DNA of 24,613 nt from Spirochaeta sp. UBA2779. Its GTDB lineage: Bacteria > Spirochaetota > Spirochaetia > DSM-2461. The stretch lies in the NCBI GenBank assembly GCA_002352375.1, contig DEIH01000061.1, forward strand, positions 1 through 24,613. The letters run 5' to 3'. The notes below the pieces were generated by a model. That model did not search any database and was not told where the DNA came from. It saw only the letters and a program-made list of their open reading frames with translations. Position numbers and translations under genes: made by a program. Of this stretch, positions 23,026-24,613 are shown piece by piece; the first letter of the stretch is position 1, and the number at the start of each line of letters is the position of its first letter.

Positions 23026-24613
23026 GACTTTCTGAAAGTTCCCTGGCCACTTCTAACGCCTCGGGATTGTAAAGTTGTGATTCCGGGTGATTCATATACG
23101 GTAATAAAGCTTTTTTAGCTTCTTCAGGAAGATTCCCCCAGATACTCAAACGTTCCTGAGTTTCAACCTTCATCAATCTGGCACTGAGTACTTTCAAGAG
23201 TGTATCTACATAGCCGGCCACTTTCATTGGCTTCCCGTACTCAGAGCTTTTCCGATAATCATTGTTGACTGCAATAATAAGGATATCTCTGATTAAATCG
23301 TTCCAGGCCTGTGTAGTTTCACCGGATTCTTCCTGGGAAAGAATCGCTTTGATACGGTCTGAATATTCAGGCATCACATAGGGAGTCATTTTGTCGGGAT
23401 TGTAGCTTTCACCCCTGATTACCTCGGACTCGTATCGGAACCGGTCCGATAAGTTCCGGAGCCACTCAAAATAGGATGCGGTAACTCCTCCGGAGTTGGC
23501 CAGGAAATCGTACAATACGGTTACTCCCCGTTGATGAAGCAATTTCTCCGCTTTAGGGGTGATGGGACCATTACTGCCGCAGGCGATAACTGTAGTATTA
23601 ATACCGGCAACATTGGCCGTAGTAACGGCATTTTCCAGAGCTGCCAGCACCAGAAGATCACATTGCCGGGTAAGAATCCCCGCACCTGCCGCTGCACCGG
23701 AAATGGTTTCATCTACACCGTTTTTACTTCCAACTACCGAGCCGGAACTCTTTGCCATTTCCAGAAGCTCTACAACATCAAGCTTTTCTCCGAGAATGGC
23801 TCCAGCCCGATCGGCAACTCCAACAATGTTTACACCGTAAACTGAGAGTTCTTCTATCAAAGAGCTTCCGACTTTACCGCTCCCCTGGACAATCACCCTC
23901 TTACCATCAAGCAGCTTGCCGAATACATGTCCAAGCTTTTTCCAGTCTTCACTGTCGACCCCCCCTTGAGAGAGTTCACTCAGAGCCTGTATTCCCGAGG
24001 ATTCTTCAGCTGTCAGTTCCCGGGCAGCTTCCCAGCGTCCTGCAGCATATTCATTGGCAACAGTGGCGAGGATGCTGATACAAAGACCTCTTCCTGTAGC
24101 TCCGGTTCTGGCATCAATACCCATTCTGGGTTTCCCGGTAATATGAGGTGCTGCAACCAGCTCCAGATATTTCTCGCTTGAAGTGAGTTTCTCCATCAGT
24201 ACCGAATCGTGAACATCGATATCAAAGCTTTCTGAGAGAAGCGTTCGAGCTTCTTTCAGGGAAATAACTTTATGCCCCAGAACCGCACCGGATTTTTTCA
24301 CACCGTAGGCAATCAGCGCCAGATCGTGAAGGGCGGATTTGAATCCCTCGAACATCTGCCCGATTTCACTGGCACCGCAACCCACATCTCCGGCAGGAAC
24401 ATCCCGGGCCGGGCCGGTTACCAGAAACAAAGAACGGCCGAAACTGGAGAGTGTGTCGAAGAGGTCAATCTTATCAGAAGAAAAATCAGAAGGATTTATT
24501 TTCAAGCCGCCTTTTCCACCACCGAAAAGAATGCCCGTTCTGGCACATTTCCAGGTCATCAGAAAAGACAGACCGCTCATTTCGGCAAAATCAACAATCA
24601 GAGCATTGCGGAT
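23015..24613 (-). CDS. Glu/Leu/Phe/Val dehydrogenase family protein, 5' end outside the window
   Basis: The frame is open to the right edge and ends at TAG 23015-23017, giving 532 visible residues; the N-terminus is missing. The 'MTWKCARTGILFGGGKGGLKINP' region near the edge carries the substrate-binding lysines, and 'GPARDVPAGDVGCGASEIGQM' the catalytic aspartate. 'GATGRGLCISI' and the NAD-binding 'VQGSGKVGSSLIEEL' follow, then 'YDFLANSGGVTASYFEWLRN'. Family members oxidatively deaminate an amino acid to a 2-keto acid with NAD(P). It is clearly longer than the usual 420-450 residues: the segment between the catalytic loop and 'ATGRG' is about twice the usual length, and about 147 residues follow the YFEW motif. 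So it is an atypical subtype, and glutamate is only the most likely substrate. Confidence 0.9.
   Translation of the reverse strand: MRNALIVDFAEMSGLSFLMTWKCARTGILFGGGKGGLKINPSDFSSDKIDLFDTLSSFGRSLFLVTGPARDVPAGDVGCGASEIGQMFEGFKSALHDLALIAYGVKKSGAVLGHKVISLKEARTLLSESFDIDVHDSVLMEKLTSSEKYLELVAAPHITGKPRMGIDARTGATGRGLCISILATVANEYAAGRWEAARELTAEESSGIQALSELSQGGVDSEDWKKLGHVFGKLLDGKRVIVQGSGKVGSSLIEELSVYGVNIVGVADRAGAILGEKLDVVELLEMAKSSGSVVGSKNGVDETISGAAAGAGILTRQCDLLVLAALENAVTTANVAGINTTVIACGSNGPITPKAEKLLHQRGVTVLYDFLANSGGVTASYFEWLRNLSDRFRYESEVIRGESYNPDKMTPYVMPEYSDRIKAILSQEESGETTQAWNDLIRDILIIAVNNDYRKSSEYGKPMKVAGYVDTLLKVLSARLMKVETQERLSIWGNLPEEAKKALLPYMNHPESQLYNPEALEVARELSESLSS

Overview
The window is a catabolic region from a bacterium with moderate GC content. 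The source looks anaerobic: it carries a tungsten-type aldehyde:ferredoxin oxidoreductase, a polyferredoxin, a molybdenum hydroxylase without FAD, and a PreA-like iron-sulfur flavoprotein. The BMP/Nup-type transporter and the lipobox would fit a free-living spirochaete, and a clostridium is also possible. Taxonomy is inference, because no marker gene is present.

Layout. (1) 2-1038, plus strand: the end of a DUF985 (cupin_5) gene, coupled to a short-chain dehydrogenase. (2) 1061-21596, minus strand: sixteen genes with overlaps or gaps of at most 74 bp, read from a good sigma70-type promoter near 21666-21693. In transcription order they are HpcH/HpaI aldolase, amidohydrolase, BMP lipoprotein, ABC ATPase, two permeases, SsnA-like amidohydrolase, AOR, four-cluster ferredoxin, PreA-like FMN/Fe-S protein, GntR/FadR regulator, D-2-hydroxyacid dehydrogenase, M20 hydrolase, fused XDH-type molybdenum hydroxylase, transketolase, and hydantoinase/dihydropyrimidinase. 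(3) 21761-23025, plus strand: a small cupin with a divergent extended -10 promoter, then two tandem copies of a small protein I do not recognise, the second apparently broken by a one-base frameshift. (4) 23015-24613, minus strand: a large, atypical Glu/Leu/Phe/Val dehydrogenase that runs off the window.

How the genes fit together (inference). The Nup-type ABC system would import a nucleoside, nucleobase or similar N-heterocycle. The XDH-type enzyme would hydroxylate it. The amidohydrolases, hydantoinase and M20 hydrolase would open and dismantle the ring. The aldolase, 2-hydroxyacid dehydrogenase and transketolase would process the carbon skeleton, including pentose. AOR, polyferredoxin and the PreA-like protein form a tightly coupled redox block. 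The set partly resembles the anaerobic purine/urate clusters containing hyuA, ygeY, ssnA and xdhD, but ygeW, ygeX and ygfK are not in the window. It adds AOR, polyferredoxin, a PreA-like protein and transketolase, so it may be an undescribed variant pathway. The substrate cannot be fixed from sequence alone.
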